Source: an uncultured Caulobacterales bacterium
GTDB taxonomy: Bacteria > Pseudomonadota > Alphaproteobacteria > Caulobacterales > Caulobacteraceae
Length of the DNA stretch: 37,047 bases
NCBI GenBank assembly: GCA_903858685.1
Contig: CAIOJR010000100.1
Location: forward strand, 1-37,047
Reading direction: 5' to 3'
Position 1 is the first letter of the stretch. Each line of letters opens with the position of its first letter. Below the pieces are notes generated by a model, which worked only from the letters and a program-made list of their open reading frames with translations, had not been told where the DNA came from and did no database searches. Positions 27,787 through 36,035 of this stretch are shown one piece after another. Position numbers and translations under genes: made by a program.

Positions 27787-28955
27787 GGCAGAGCCGCTCC
27801 CGCCCGCGCAATCGCGTCAGTCGGTGAATAGGCGCCAGGACGACGCCGTGTAAGCGCAAGGGCCAGCCCCAGCGTCAGACCCATGGCCAGCATGGATGAC
27901 CCTCCGTAGGAAATGAACGGCAGGGTCATGCCCTTGGTCGGAATGATATTCAAGTTCACAGCCACATTGATGCAGACCTGTTGCCCTACCAGCACGAATA
28001 ATCCCGCGGCGGCCACCTGCTCGAACGGATCGGCCATCTTCATCGCCCGTTGAAGGCCGCGCACCACGACAAAGGCGAACAGGCCGATCAGGCACAGCGA
28101 CAGGATCAGCCCATATTCCTCCGCCGCGCCGGCATAGGCGAAGTCTGTGTGGACGTCAGGCACCTGACGCTTCAGCAACCCCTCGCCCGGGCCGCGACCG
28201 AACAGACCGCCGGCGGAAATGGCGGCGGTCGCCTTGTCGATCTGGTGGGTGTCGGTCTTGTTGGGCGACAGGAATTTGTGAACCCGCTCATAGACATGGC
28301 TGAAGGCGAAATAGATGGCCACCAGCCCGCTCATGGCGGCGGCTCCGAGCGCCACGATCCACCGCAGCGGCACGCCCGCCATGAAGAAGGTCACGCCAAA
28401 GGCCGTGGTGATCAGGATGGTCTGGCCCACATCGGGCTGCAAGAGAAGAAGCATTACCGCCAGAAGATAAAGCCCGAAAGCGATGGAGACCCCCGGCACC
28501 CCCTCCCCCTTCTGGGCCTCGGCGAACATCCACGCCGCCATGACGATCAGGGCGGGCTTCATGAACTCAGACGGCTGAAGCGAGAACCCGCCCAGTTGCA
28601 GCCACCGGTCGGCGCCCTTGGCCGAGTGGCCGATAATGGGCAGGGCCATCATCACCAGGATGGACAGGATATAGATGACGAAGGCCGCCCGCCGCACGCC
28701 GCGCGGCGTCAGCATGGACATGGAGAGCAGGATCGCCGCCCCGCCAAGGCCGAAGATGGTCTGGCGCACGGCATAATGAAACGGGTCATGCATCCCCGTC
28801 CTGACCGCCGCCGCCGGGCTGGTGCCGAAAGACAGGGCCACGCCCAGGCACATCAGAACCGCCACAGCGCCGAGAAGAAAACGGTCCATGGTCCACCACC
28901 ACACGCCCAGCGCAGAGCGGTCCGTGCGGGCGAAGGGTTGGGACTGAAAGGTCAT
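27783..28955 (-). CDS. ftsW: Septal peptidoglycan glycosyltransferase FtsW
   Basis: SEDS-family polytopic enzyme that polymerises glycan strands at the septum. The 390-residue product has about ten membrane helices, the family motif LQPSEFMKPALIVMAAW near 143-159, a large loop with GPGEGLLKRQVPDVHTDF near 259-276, and PFISYGGSSMLAMG near 348-361. ATG 28955 is chosen over the in-frame start at 28988 because it gives the usual N-terminus before the first helix. A near-consensus CtrA box (one mismatch) lies 56-71 bases upstream, so this may be the cluster's promoter. murD, normally just upstream, is missing here. Confidence 0.95.
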   Translation of the reverse strand: MTFQSQPFARTDRSALGVWWWTMDRFLLGAVAVLMCLGVALSFGTSPAAAVRTGMHDPFHYAVRQTIFGLGGAAILLSMSMLTPRGVRRAAFVIYILSILVMMALPIIGHSAKGADRWLQLGGFSLQPSEFMKPALIVMAAWMFAEAQKGEGVPGVSIAFGLYLLAVMLLLLQPDVGQTILITTAFGVTFFMAGVPLRWIVALGAAAMSGLVAIYFAFSHVYERVHKFLSPNKTDTHQIDKATAAISAGGLFGRGPGEGLLKRQVPDVHTDFAYAGAAEEYGLILSLCLIGLFAFVVVRGLQRAMKMADPFEQVAAAGLFVLVGQQVCINVAVNLNIIPTKGMTLPFISYGGSSMLAMGLTLGLALALTRRRPGAYSPTDAIARAGAALP

Positions 28956-29011
28956 GGTCGCGCGCCGACATAAGATCAGGGTGAACAATTCCTGACCATG
29001 CCCGCAGACGG

Positions 29012-29026
29012 TTAAGCCATTTCTAA
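29012..29026 (-). promoter_or_regulatory. Near-consensus CtrA box upstream of ftsW
   Basis: On the minus strand TTAG-AAATGGC-TTAA has one mismatch to TTAA-N7-TTAA and ends 56 bases before the ftsW start, a distance that fits a CtrA-activated promoter with a short leader. Confidence 0.5.
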
Positions 29027-29034
29027 CTATCGCC

Positions 29035-29055
29035 CGCCAAAGCGCGGATTTGGCG
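29035..29055 (-). terminator. Weak hairpin after the flagellin gene
   Basis: CGCCAAA and TTTGGCG (seven pairs, seven-base loop) lie 25 bases after the flagellin stop. No T-run follows, so termination is doubtful. Confidence 0.25.
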
Positions 29056-29079
29056 CCTCAGTGCGCGATTTGTTCGATC

Positions 29080-29907
29080 CTATTTGAACAGGGCGAGCAG
29101 GCTGTCCCGGGCGGAGTTGGCGATATTCAGCGTCTGGACGCCCAGTTGCTGTTTCACCTGAAGCGCCGTCAGGGCCGCGCTTTCGGAGGCGATATCGGCG
29201 TCCACCAGGTTGCCGACCGCCTGGGTCAGTGTGTCCTGGAAGGCGGAAACAAAGGTCAGATGCGCGCCGACGGCGTTTGATTCCGCCCCGAACTGGCTGA
29301 CGGCGGTGTTCACAGACGGAATCGCCTGATCCACCAGGCTGAGGAGCGAAGCGGCCTGGGCCGCCGTTGCAAAGGACGAACCCACGCTGAAGGGTATATT
29401 GGCGCCGCCCACCGCCAGCGAGTGGGGCTGCAGCGTCAGAACCGACGTATCCGCATCGGTCAAAGTCGATAGCGACACCGAATTCGACTGCACGAGGCTG
29501 GTCCCGTTCAGGGTGGCGTTGGCGATGGTCAGGGTGATCTGCTTGATCAGACTTTGTACATCGCTCGACAGAGCTGCACGGCTCGACGTGTTGATGGATG
29601 TATCGGTCCCGGCCAGCACCTTGGAGCGGATCTGGTTCAGAAGGTCCGACACGGTCTGACCCGCCGAAATCGACACATCCAGGACCGATTGAGCCCGGTT
29701 GAGGGAGGATTTCACAGGGTCCAGGCTGCTGGCGGCCGCGGACTGGGTCGCGGCGATGCCCCAGATGTTGGAGCCGTCCTGCGGCTGCGAAACGGCCAGA
29801 CCCGTGGAGACTTCGGTTTGCAGTTTCTGCAATTGGGCGGAAGTCTGGTTGAGCGCCTGAAGCGCCAGAGCCGCGGAGTTATTGGTATTGATGGTGCTGT
29901 TGGACAT
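29080..29907 (-). CDS. Flagellin
   Basis: Filament subunit of 275 residues, the short size common in Caulobacterales. The N-terminal D0/D1 helices (NTNNSAALALQALNQTS, LQKLQTEVSTGLAVSQPQDG) and the C-terminal D1/D0 helices (DADIASESAALTALQVKQQL, QTLNIANSARDSLLALF) are intact; the short middle (about 120-190) is Ser/Thr-rich. ATG 29907 has GGAG nine bases upstream. Two GANTC sites (29974-29978, 30018-30022) lie in the 147-base gap upstream. I found no sigma54 -24/-12 match. No other flagellar gene is nearby, so it is a stand-alone copy. Confidence 0.92.
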   Translation of the reverse strand: MSNSTINTNNSAALALQALNQTSAQLQKLQTEVSTGLAVSQPQDGSNIWGIAATQSAAASSLDPVKSSLNRAQSVLDVSISAGQTVSDLLNQIRSKVLAGTDTSINTSSRAALSSDVQSLIKQITLTIANATLNGTSLVQSNSVSLSTLTDADTSVLTLQPHSLAVGGANIPFSVGSSFATAAQAASLLSLVDQAIPSVNTAVSQFGAESNAVGAHLTFVSAFQDTLTQAVGNLVDADIASESAALTALQVKQQLGVQTLNIANSARDSLLALFK

Positions 29908-29973
29908 AACGACCGCTCCGGTTCGGAACACGTTCGCTGAAGGCGCGCGCTGAACAGAAGGCCCGTCGTTCTC

Positions 29974-30022
29974 GACTCACACTTCCGTTTATTCCGTTAA
30001 CCTTTATTCCTTCCCCTGACTC
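29974..30022. promoter_or_regulatory. Two GANTC sites upstream of the flagellin gene
   Basis: GACTC at 29974-29978 and again at 30018-30022 in the 147-base gap between the hybrid kinase and the flagellin gene. They could tie expression to the methylation cycle, by analogy with Caulobacter; chance cannot be excluded for two sites. Confidence 0.4.
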
Positions 30023-30054
30023 GCGTCGAGGTGCAACTGCGGCATGGGGTGACG

Positions 30055-32538
30055 TCAGGCGGCGGCGAGTTGTCCATAAACAGCGTCAATCAACGCCTGG
30101 GGCCGGAACGGTTTGGCCAGATGTCCATCGGCGCCCGCAAGGCGGCTGGCGGCGATGTGTTCGGCCAGCGCATTGGCGCTGACGCAGATGATCGGGGTGT
30201 GGCCGCGCCCCTCCGAAAGCTCCAGACTGCGGATGCGGCGGATGGCTTCGATGCCGTCCATTTCCGGCATCTGCATATCCATCAGAATGCAGTCAAAGGC
30301 TTTGGATTGAAAAGCGCTGACCGCCTCGCGGCCATTTTCAACAATGGTCAGATCGACATCCACCGCCGACAGGATCAATTCCACCACCCGTTGATTGGTC
30401 GGATGGTCTTCGGCCAGAAGCACCGACATGCGCGGCGCCTCGTTCTGCTCCGGACCGGCGTCGGCCCGACCATTCTGGCCCCGAACCTCGGGCTCGCAGG
30501 CCGCCAGGGGCAAGGTCACATTGAAGCTGGCGCCCCTGCCTGGTTCGGACTGGGCCTCGATCATGCCGCCCATGAGCCGCACCAGTGACGCGCAGATGGC
30601 CAATCCCAGCCCTGAGCCGCCATATCGACGGGTGATGGAGCTGTCGGCCTGGACAAATCGACCGAACAGTCGCTCCCGCACCTCGTCACTGAAGCCGCAG
30701 CCTGTGTCGCGCACGCTGAATCGAACGCCCCCGTCAGCCTTGTCGACAGAGACGACGATCTCCCCGGCGTCTGTGAACTTCACCGCATTGCCGATCAGGT
30801 TGATCAGGATCTGCGACACCCGGTGCGCATCTCCGACCAGGCTTGGAGCCAGCGCAGGATCGATGCGGCTGATCAGACGCACCGACTTGGCTTCAGCGGC
30901 GATGACGAACGGCCTCACCACATTATCAATCAGGGACGCCACCTCGAATGGCTTGTCTTCCAGATCAATCTGCCCGGCTTCGATCTTGGAGAAGTCGAGC
31001 ACGTCCGACACGACCCTCTCCAGCGTCAGGGCGGACGAGCGGATGATATCGGTATATTCGCGGCTGAGATCATCGCTCTGGCGTCGGTGCAGCATGTCGG
31101 AAACGGCGACAATGCCATTCAGCGGCGTCCGCAATTCGTGGCTCATATTGGCCAGGAAGCGCGACTTTTCCTCGTTGGCGTGCTCCAGTTCCATCGTTCT
31201 GGCGCTGACACGCTCTTCCAGGGTACGCAGGATCTCCAGATTTCTGGCCCGTTCAAAGGACAGGCTGCGGGCCAGTTCGCCGATTTCGTCGGACCGGCTG
31301 TCCACCGGGGCGCCCGCATCCGGAGTCTCGTCGGAATCGCGGCTGCGAAGGGCCAGCAACTCCAGCGGCCGCACGACCATTCGCTTCAGCAACCAGAAGG
31401 TCGCGGCCGCCTGTACGGCCACGGCGATCAGCGCCAGCAACAGGATCCATTCTGCCGAGCGCATGGCCGAAAGGGTCAGGTCGCGCTTGGGCATGACAAT
31501 CAGATAATACCAGCCCGGCCCGACAATCTGGCCATAGGCCACGAGGTTGCGACCGTCGTCGGTCTCCAGGACGCCGGGGCCTTCGCTGTGCTTCATGATG
31601 GTGGACGACAGGCGCTTGAGATCGAGCTCCTTGTCATAGCGCGCCTGCTCGATCCTGGTGACCTCGCCGGGCGTGGCGATTCCGGGATGCGCAATCAGGG
31701 CGCCGTCGGTTCCAACCAGAACATTGATGGTGTCCGGCAGCGGCGTTTCGATGATGCGCCGCACATATCCTTCCATCTGTGCCGAGACCCCCATCGTGCC
31801 GACATGCACGCCGTCCACGTCCAGAGGCGTGACGCATCCCGCCTGAAGCCGGCGCGCCGTGCTCTGATAGACGATGCGGCGCAGACCGGTGCACATGGTC
31901 ACGCGCGCCGGATTGACCGACTGCAGGGTCAGCTTGCTGATGTCCTGATCCGCCAGCGAAAGGGTTGCGGGCGCGAGCTTGCGATAGAACATCAGCTTGT
32001 CGGGCCGGTTCGGCCCAAAGATCACCACATCCTGTCGCGGCGTAAAGAAGTAATAGTTATCCGACAAAATCATGCCGGACCGGCCATAGTCGAACACGAC
32101 ATCGACGGCGGCCACCAGATACTTCTTCTGCTCCAGCGTCACATGGGCGCCGTCATGAATAAAGGCGGCGACGCCAAACACTTTTTCATTCTGGGCTGTG
32201 CGGCCGCCGTCAAACAGCGCGTCCTGGCTGCGGCGCGTGCCGTCCTTTTGCAGGGGAAACAGGCGATTGAACTCGCGCTCTGCGACCTTGTCATCCATCC
32301 GGCGCACACTGGAGACAATCTCTTCGGAGGCTGCGCGGTCGCGATCACTGAATGAGCGGAACGAGCGGCTTTCCGCTTCCGATCTCAGGGTCACATATTC
32401 GAGGAAATGCTCTTTCTGGCGATCAACAGAGCGCGAATACAACTCCGTAAAGACCGCAGCCGATAGGCCAAGGATAACTACCGTCGACAATATGATCATC
32501 GGCACAATAAGTCGCACCGAAAGGCTGAATGACTTCAT
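30055..32538 (-). CDS. Membrane hybrid sensor histidine kinase with receiver domain
   Basis: An 827-residue hybrid kinase. Two membrane helices (about 7-31 and 362-384) flank a periplasmic sensor of about 330 residues with Cache-like features (NVLVGTDGALIAHPG near 272-286). After a short HAMP-like or linker helix comes the HisKA box FLANMSHELRTPLNG with His467, the N-box near 576-590, DTGCGF and GGSGLGLAI of the ATPase domain (about 570-680), and a C-terminal receiver with phospho-acceptor Asp754 in LMDMQMPEMDG and Lys809. ATG 32538 has GGGGCGG just upstream; a second ATG is 12 bases earlier. No cognate regulator is adjacent. Target and ligand are unknown. Confidence 0.92.
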   Translation of the reverse strand: MKSFSLSVRLIVPMIILSTVVILGLSAAVFTELYSRSVDRQKEHFLEYVTLRSEAESRSFRSFSDRDRAASEEIVSSVRRMDDKVAEREFNRLFPLQKDGTRRSQDALFDGGRTAQNEKVFGVAAFIHDGAHVTLEQKKYLVAAVDVVFDYGRSGMILSDNYYFFTPRQDVVIFGPNRPDKLMFYRKLAPATLSLADQDISKLTLQSVNPARVTMCTGLRRIVYQSTARRLQAGCVTPLDVDGVHVGTMGVSAQMEGYVRRIIETPLPDTINVLVGTDGALIAHPGIATPGEVTRIEQARYDKELDLKRLSSTIMKHSEGPGVLETDDGRNLVAYGQIVGPGWYYLIVMPKRDLTLSAMRSAEWILLLALIAVAVQAAATFWLLKRMVVRPLELLALRSRDSDETPDAGAPVDSRSDEIGELARSLSFERARNLEILRTLEERVSARTMELEHANEEKSRFLANMSHELRTPLNGIVAVSDMLHRRQSDDLSREYTDIIRSSALTLERVVSDVLDFSKIEAGQIDLEDKPFEVASLIDNVVRPFVIAAEAKSVRLISRIDPALAPSLVGDAHRVSQILINLIGNAVKFTDAGEIVVSVDKADGGVRFSVRDTGCGFSDEVRERLFGRFVQADSSITRRYGGSGLGLAICASLVRLMGGMIEAQSEPGRGASFNVTLPLAACEPEVRGQNGRADAGPEQNEAPRMSVLLAEDHPTNQRVVELILSAVDVDLTIVENGREAVSAFQSKAFDCILMDMQMPEMDGIEAIRRIRSLELSEGRGHTPIICVSANALAEHIAASRLAGADGHLAKPFRPQALIDAVYGQLAAA

Positions 32539-32631
32539 GTTCCGCCCCATTAGGCGTTCAGCATAGGCCTTGACGCCTTGCGGCTATGTTAACAGACCCA
32601 TTATGAGAATTTTTTGGCACGGAAGGCGTCA

Positions 32632-35600
32632 TTACCATACATCAACAAACGGACGCTTCTTTCCTGTCCGTGCGGGCGCAGAACCACAGGCGATGAGCGA
32701 TTTTACCAGCCAGCGACGCGTGTCCGCAGGATCAATGACCGCGTCGATCTCGACAACCTCTGCGACCGTCTCCGCCTTTCCTTTCTGATACATGTTGTCG
32801 ACCAGCTTGCGGAACAGGGCGTCGCGCGCCGCCAGATCGGCTTCCGCCTCAAGCTCCTTGCGAAAGCCCAGACGCACGGCGCCTTCCAGCCCCATCGGCC
32901 CGAACTCTCCGGTCGGCCAGGCGCAGACCATGCTGGAGGCCGACAGATCCCCCCCCGCCATGGCCTGTGCGCCCAGCCCATAACCCTTGCGCAGCACCAC
33001 AGTGAGAAGCGGCACGCTCAGGGTCGCCGCCGCCACGAACAGACGCGAGCCGCGCCTCACCGCTGCGGTGCGCTCGCTCTCGGGCCCGACCATGAAGCCG
33101 GGCGTGTCGCACAGCGACAGGACCGGCACGTCAAAGGCGTCGCACAACTGCAGGAACCGGGCGCCCTTCTCCGCGCCCTCGCTGTCAATCGCCCCGCCCA
33201 GATGACGCGGATTATTGGCGATCACGCCCATGGGGCGGCCCTCGATGCGGATGAAGCCGGTGATCATGCCTTGGCCATAGCCGCCGCGCAGTTCAATGAA
33301 GCTGCCCACATCGGCGAGGGTTTCGATCACAGCGCGGATCTCATAGACGCGCAGCCGGTTTTCCGGAATCAGGTGACGCAGCAGGCGCTGATCCGCATGA
33401 GCGCCCGGCGGCGTGGCGCCCTGAAAATAAGACAGGAGCTGACGCGACGCCCTGGCCGCCTCGACCTCGTTGGCCACCAGCATGTCCAGACAGCCATTGG
33501 CGAACTGTTCGACCGCCGGACCGATCTCATCGGGTGTGACGACGCCCAGTCCGCCGCCCTCGATCATGGCGGGACCGCCCAGGCCAATATTGGCGCCCTC
33601 CACCCCGATGGTGATGTCGGCGCAGCCGAAGAACGCGGCGTTCCCGGCAAAGCAACGCCCCGCGGCCACCGCAATCCGCGGCGCAAGGCCCGATAGCCGA
33701 GCAAAGGTGGTGAAGCTGGTCGTGTCCAGCGACGAAGCGATCAGCGCCCCGCCGTCCACATCGCCCGGACGTCCGCCGCCGCCCTCTGCGAACCAGATCA
33801 CCGGCAGTTTCCAATGCTCGGCGAACTCCAGAACCCGGTCAGTCTTCTTGTGATTGAAGTAACCCTGAGTGCCCGCCAGCACCGTATAGTCATAGGCCAG
33901 TCCGACACAGCGGCCCTTGTCCTCGCCAAACAGGTCGCCATTCACCTGCCCTACCCCCGCCACCATGCCGTCGGCAGGGGTATTGACCTTCAGATCATCG
34001 TGAGTGCGCCTGCGCCGTTGGGCGGCGATGGCCAGGGCGCCGACTTCGCTGAAGCTGTCCGCGTCAAAGATGGCGTCGATATTTTCCCGCGCGGAACGCA
34101 TGCCCAGCCTGTGCCGCTTCGCCATGGCGGCGGGCCTCGCCGCATCCTCGGTCAGGGCCATGCGGGCCTGAAAGGCGGCGAGATCCGGCCGGATCAGCTC
34201 CAGATCCAGCGCCTGGGCCTGATCCAACGCGGCATCGGTCTGTTCAGGCGAGAGCCAGATCAGCGCTTCGCCTTCGTCCACCGTCTCGCCGCTCTGCACA
34301 TCAATGCGCAGCACCACGCCCGCCGTCGGCGCCAGCGCGGGATGCTGCATCTTCATGGCCTCCAGCACCACAAGGCTCTGGCCCGCGCGCACCCGATCTC
34401 CCACCGCCGCCTCAATGGCCACGACGGAGCCCCGCAAGGGCGCGGTTGCACTGGCCGCATCGGCGGACGGCGCGGGCTTTCGCACATTGGCCGCCGGCGC
34501 CGCGTCCGGCCCCGCCGCCAGAAGGGGCGCGCCAGTGAGGGCCCTTGCCGCCTCAAACAGGCGTGCTGCATTGTGCTCGATAAAGTCCGTCGTCGCCGCT
34601 CCGCTGATCACATCAGGTTCCGCCATCAGGGCGGACAGAAGACCAAGATTTGTGGCGGCGCCGTTAATGCGAAACTCTCGTGCTGCGCGTCTGGCCTTGG
34701 CCGCGGCGGCGGCGACGCCGCCCTCGCCCACATGCACGACCAGCTTGGCCAGAAGGCTGTCGAAGCCGGGATGGGGCGCATAGCCCTGATAACCGCAGCC
34801 ATCGACGCGCACGCCGGGTCCGCCGGGCGGCTCATAGAGGCTGAGCCGTCCGCCGGAGGGCTTGACCGCGCCGTCCGCGTCCAGGGTCTCCATATTCACG
34901 CGAAGCTCGACCGCCGCACCCTGCGCCGTCGGCGGGGCGTACAGGCCAAGATCAGCCAGGGTCTCGCCCTGCGCCACTCTTAGTTGCAGACGCACCAGGT
35001 CAAGGCCCGTCACCGCCTCCGTAACCGTATGTTCGACCTGAAGGCGGGCGTTGACCTCGATGAAAAAGGCGCTGTCGGGCGCGGCCTGATCGAGCAGGAA
35101 CTCGACCGTGGCCAGACCCGCAAGGCCCGCCGCCTTGCCGAGATCCGTTGCAGCGGCATAGAGGCGGTCCCGCAGGCGTGGCGGCAGATCAATGGCCGGC
35201 GCCATCTCCACCAGCTTCTGACGACGGCGCTGCAGGGTGCATTCACGGTCGCCGATGGCCAGCACCGAGACGCCATCGCCAATGATCTGCACCTCGACAT
35301 GGCGCGCCTGGTCAATCGCCAGTTCCAGATAGACCCGCGCATCGCCAAACGCCGCCGCAGCCTCGGTCCGGCAGAGGCTGAGCGCGGGCGCCAGCTCGTC
35401 GGGCGTCTCGACCCGGCGCATTCCGCGCCCGCCGCCGCCGCCGACTGCCTTGACCATGACGGCGCGACCATTTTGCGATTTGAAGAAGGCGTCTGCGCCG
35501 GGTGTGTCTTCGGGCGCGTCAAAGCCTGGCAGACAAGGGGCGCCAACCCGCCGCGCCAGAGCCACCGCCCGCACCTTGTCGCCAAATATGTCCAGAGCCT

Positions 35601-35937
35601 CAGGCGACGGGCCGATAAAGACGATTCCCGCCGCCTGACAGGCCCGCGCAAAGGCGGCGCTTTCGCTCAGAAAGCCATAGCCAGGATGGATCGCATCGGC
35701 GCCCATCGTCTTCGCCGCTTCGATCACGGCGCCAATATCCAGATACCCCGCTGCGCCGCGTCCCGGCAGAGCCTGCGCCTCGTCACAGACCCTGACATGC
35801 AGACTGTCGGAATCGTCAGCGGCGTGAACGGCCAGCGAGACGATCTGCATCTCCGCCAGCGTGCGGGCGATGCGCACGGCGATCTCCCCGCGGTTGGCGA
35901 TCAGGACGCGGGCGAGCGATTTGGCGGAATGGGTCAT
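32632..35937 (-). CDS. Single-chain biotin-dependent acyl-CoA carboxylase (BC-BCCP-CT)
   Basis: One 1101-residue polypeptide carries all three parts of an acyl-CoA carboxylase. The biotin carboxylase is at about 8-450 (ATP-grasp GGGGGRGMRRV near 166-176, EVNARLQVEHTVTEAVTGLD near 294-313). The biotinyl domain is near 500-565 with biotin-accepting Lys529 in VLEAMKMQH. The carboxyltransferase fills about 610-1090 (GVEGANIGLGGPAMIEGGGLG, then SLCDTPGFMVGPESE and FGPMGLEGAVRLGFRKELE). This order matches single-chain long-chain acyl-CoA carboxylases described in mycobacteria. The substrate cannot be read from the sequence. ATG 35937 has AGAAG upstream; the frame extends 18 codons further without support. 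Confidence 0.93.
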   Translation of the reverse strand: MTHSAKSLARVLIANRGEIAVRIARTLAEMQIVSLAVHAADDSDSLHVRVCDEAQALPGRGAAGYLDIGAVIEAAKTMGADAIHPGYGFLSESAAFARACQAAGIVFIGPSPEALDIFGDKVRAVALARRVGAPCLPGFDAPEDTPGADAFFKSQNGRAVMVKAVGGGGGRGMRRVETPDELAPALSLCRTEAAAAFGDARVYLELAIDQARHVEVQIIGDGVSVLAIGDRECTLQRRRQKLVEMAPAIDLPPRLRDRLYAAATDLGKAAGLAGLATVEFLLDQAAPDSAFFIEVNARLQVEHTVTEAVTGLDLVRLQLRVAQGETLADLGLYAPPTAQGAAVELRVNMETLDADGAVKPSGGRLSLYEPPGGPGVRVDGCGYQGYAPHPGFDSLLAKLVVHVGEGGVAAAAAKARRAAREFRINGAATNLGLLSALMAEPDVISGAATTDFIEHNAARLFEAARALTGAPLLAAGPDAAPAANVRKPAPSADAASATAPLRGSVVAIEAAVGDRVRAGQSLVVLEAMKMQHPALAPTAGVVLRIDVQSGETVDEGEALIWLSPEQTDAALDQAQALDLELIRPDLAAFQARMALTEDAARPAAMAKRHRLGMRSARENIDAIFDADSFSEVGALAIAAQRRRRTHDDLKVNTPADGMVAGVGQVNGDLFGEDKGRCVGLAYDYTVLAGTQGYFNHKKTDRVLEFAEHWKLPVIWFAEGGGGRPGDVDGGALIASSLDTTSFTTFARLSGLAPRIAVAAGRCFAGNAAFFGCADITIGVEGANIGLGGPAMIEGGGLGVVTPDEIGPAVEQFANGCLDMLVANEVEAARASRQLLSYFQGATPPGAHADQRLLRHLIPENRLRVYEIRAVIETLADVGSFIELRGGYGQGMITGFIRIEGRPMGVIANNPRHLGGAIDSEGAEKGARFLQLCDAFDVPVLSLCDTPGFMVGPESERTAAVRRGSRLFVAAATLSVPLLTVVLRKGYGLGAQAMAGGDLSASSMVCAWPTGEFGPMGLEGAVRLGFRKELEAEADLAARDALFRKLVDNMYQKGKAETVAEVVEIDAVIDPADTRRWLVKSLIACGSAPARTGKKRPFVDVW

Positions 35938-35991
35938 CTTGCTTCTTGTTCTTGGTCCCGGAGGCTTCCGAACAGGCAAGCTCGCCTGCAA

Positions 35992-36013
35992 TGAGGGCGG
36001 CGTCCAGCCCTCA
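35992..36013. other. Short hairpin between aminopeptidase and carboxylase genes
   Basis: TGAGGGC and GCCCTCA pair around an eight-base loop downstream of the M24 peptidase stop. There is no T-run, so termination is uncertain. Confidence 0.25.
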
Positions 36014-36035
36014 CCCAGGGGAAAGTCGCCTTGGA

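Noticed and set aside
30020-30050. Sigma54 promoter for flagellin (TTGCA near a GC-rich -24-like stretch)
   Set aside because: The spacing between the two elements is too short for a -24/-12 promoter.
30823-32355. A 510-codon open frame opposite the hybrid kinase
   Set aside because: Shadow frame; the kinase on the other strand has all expected motifs.
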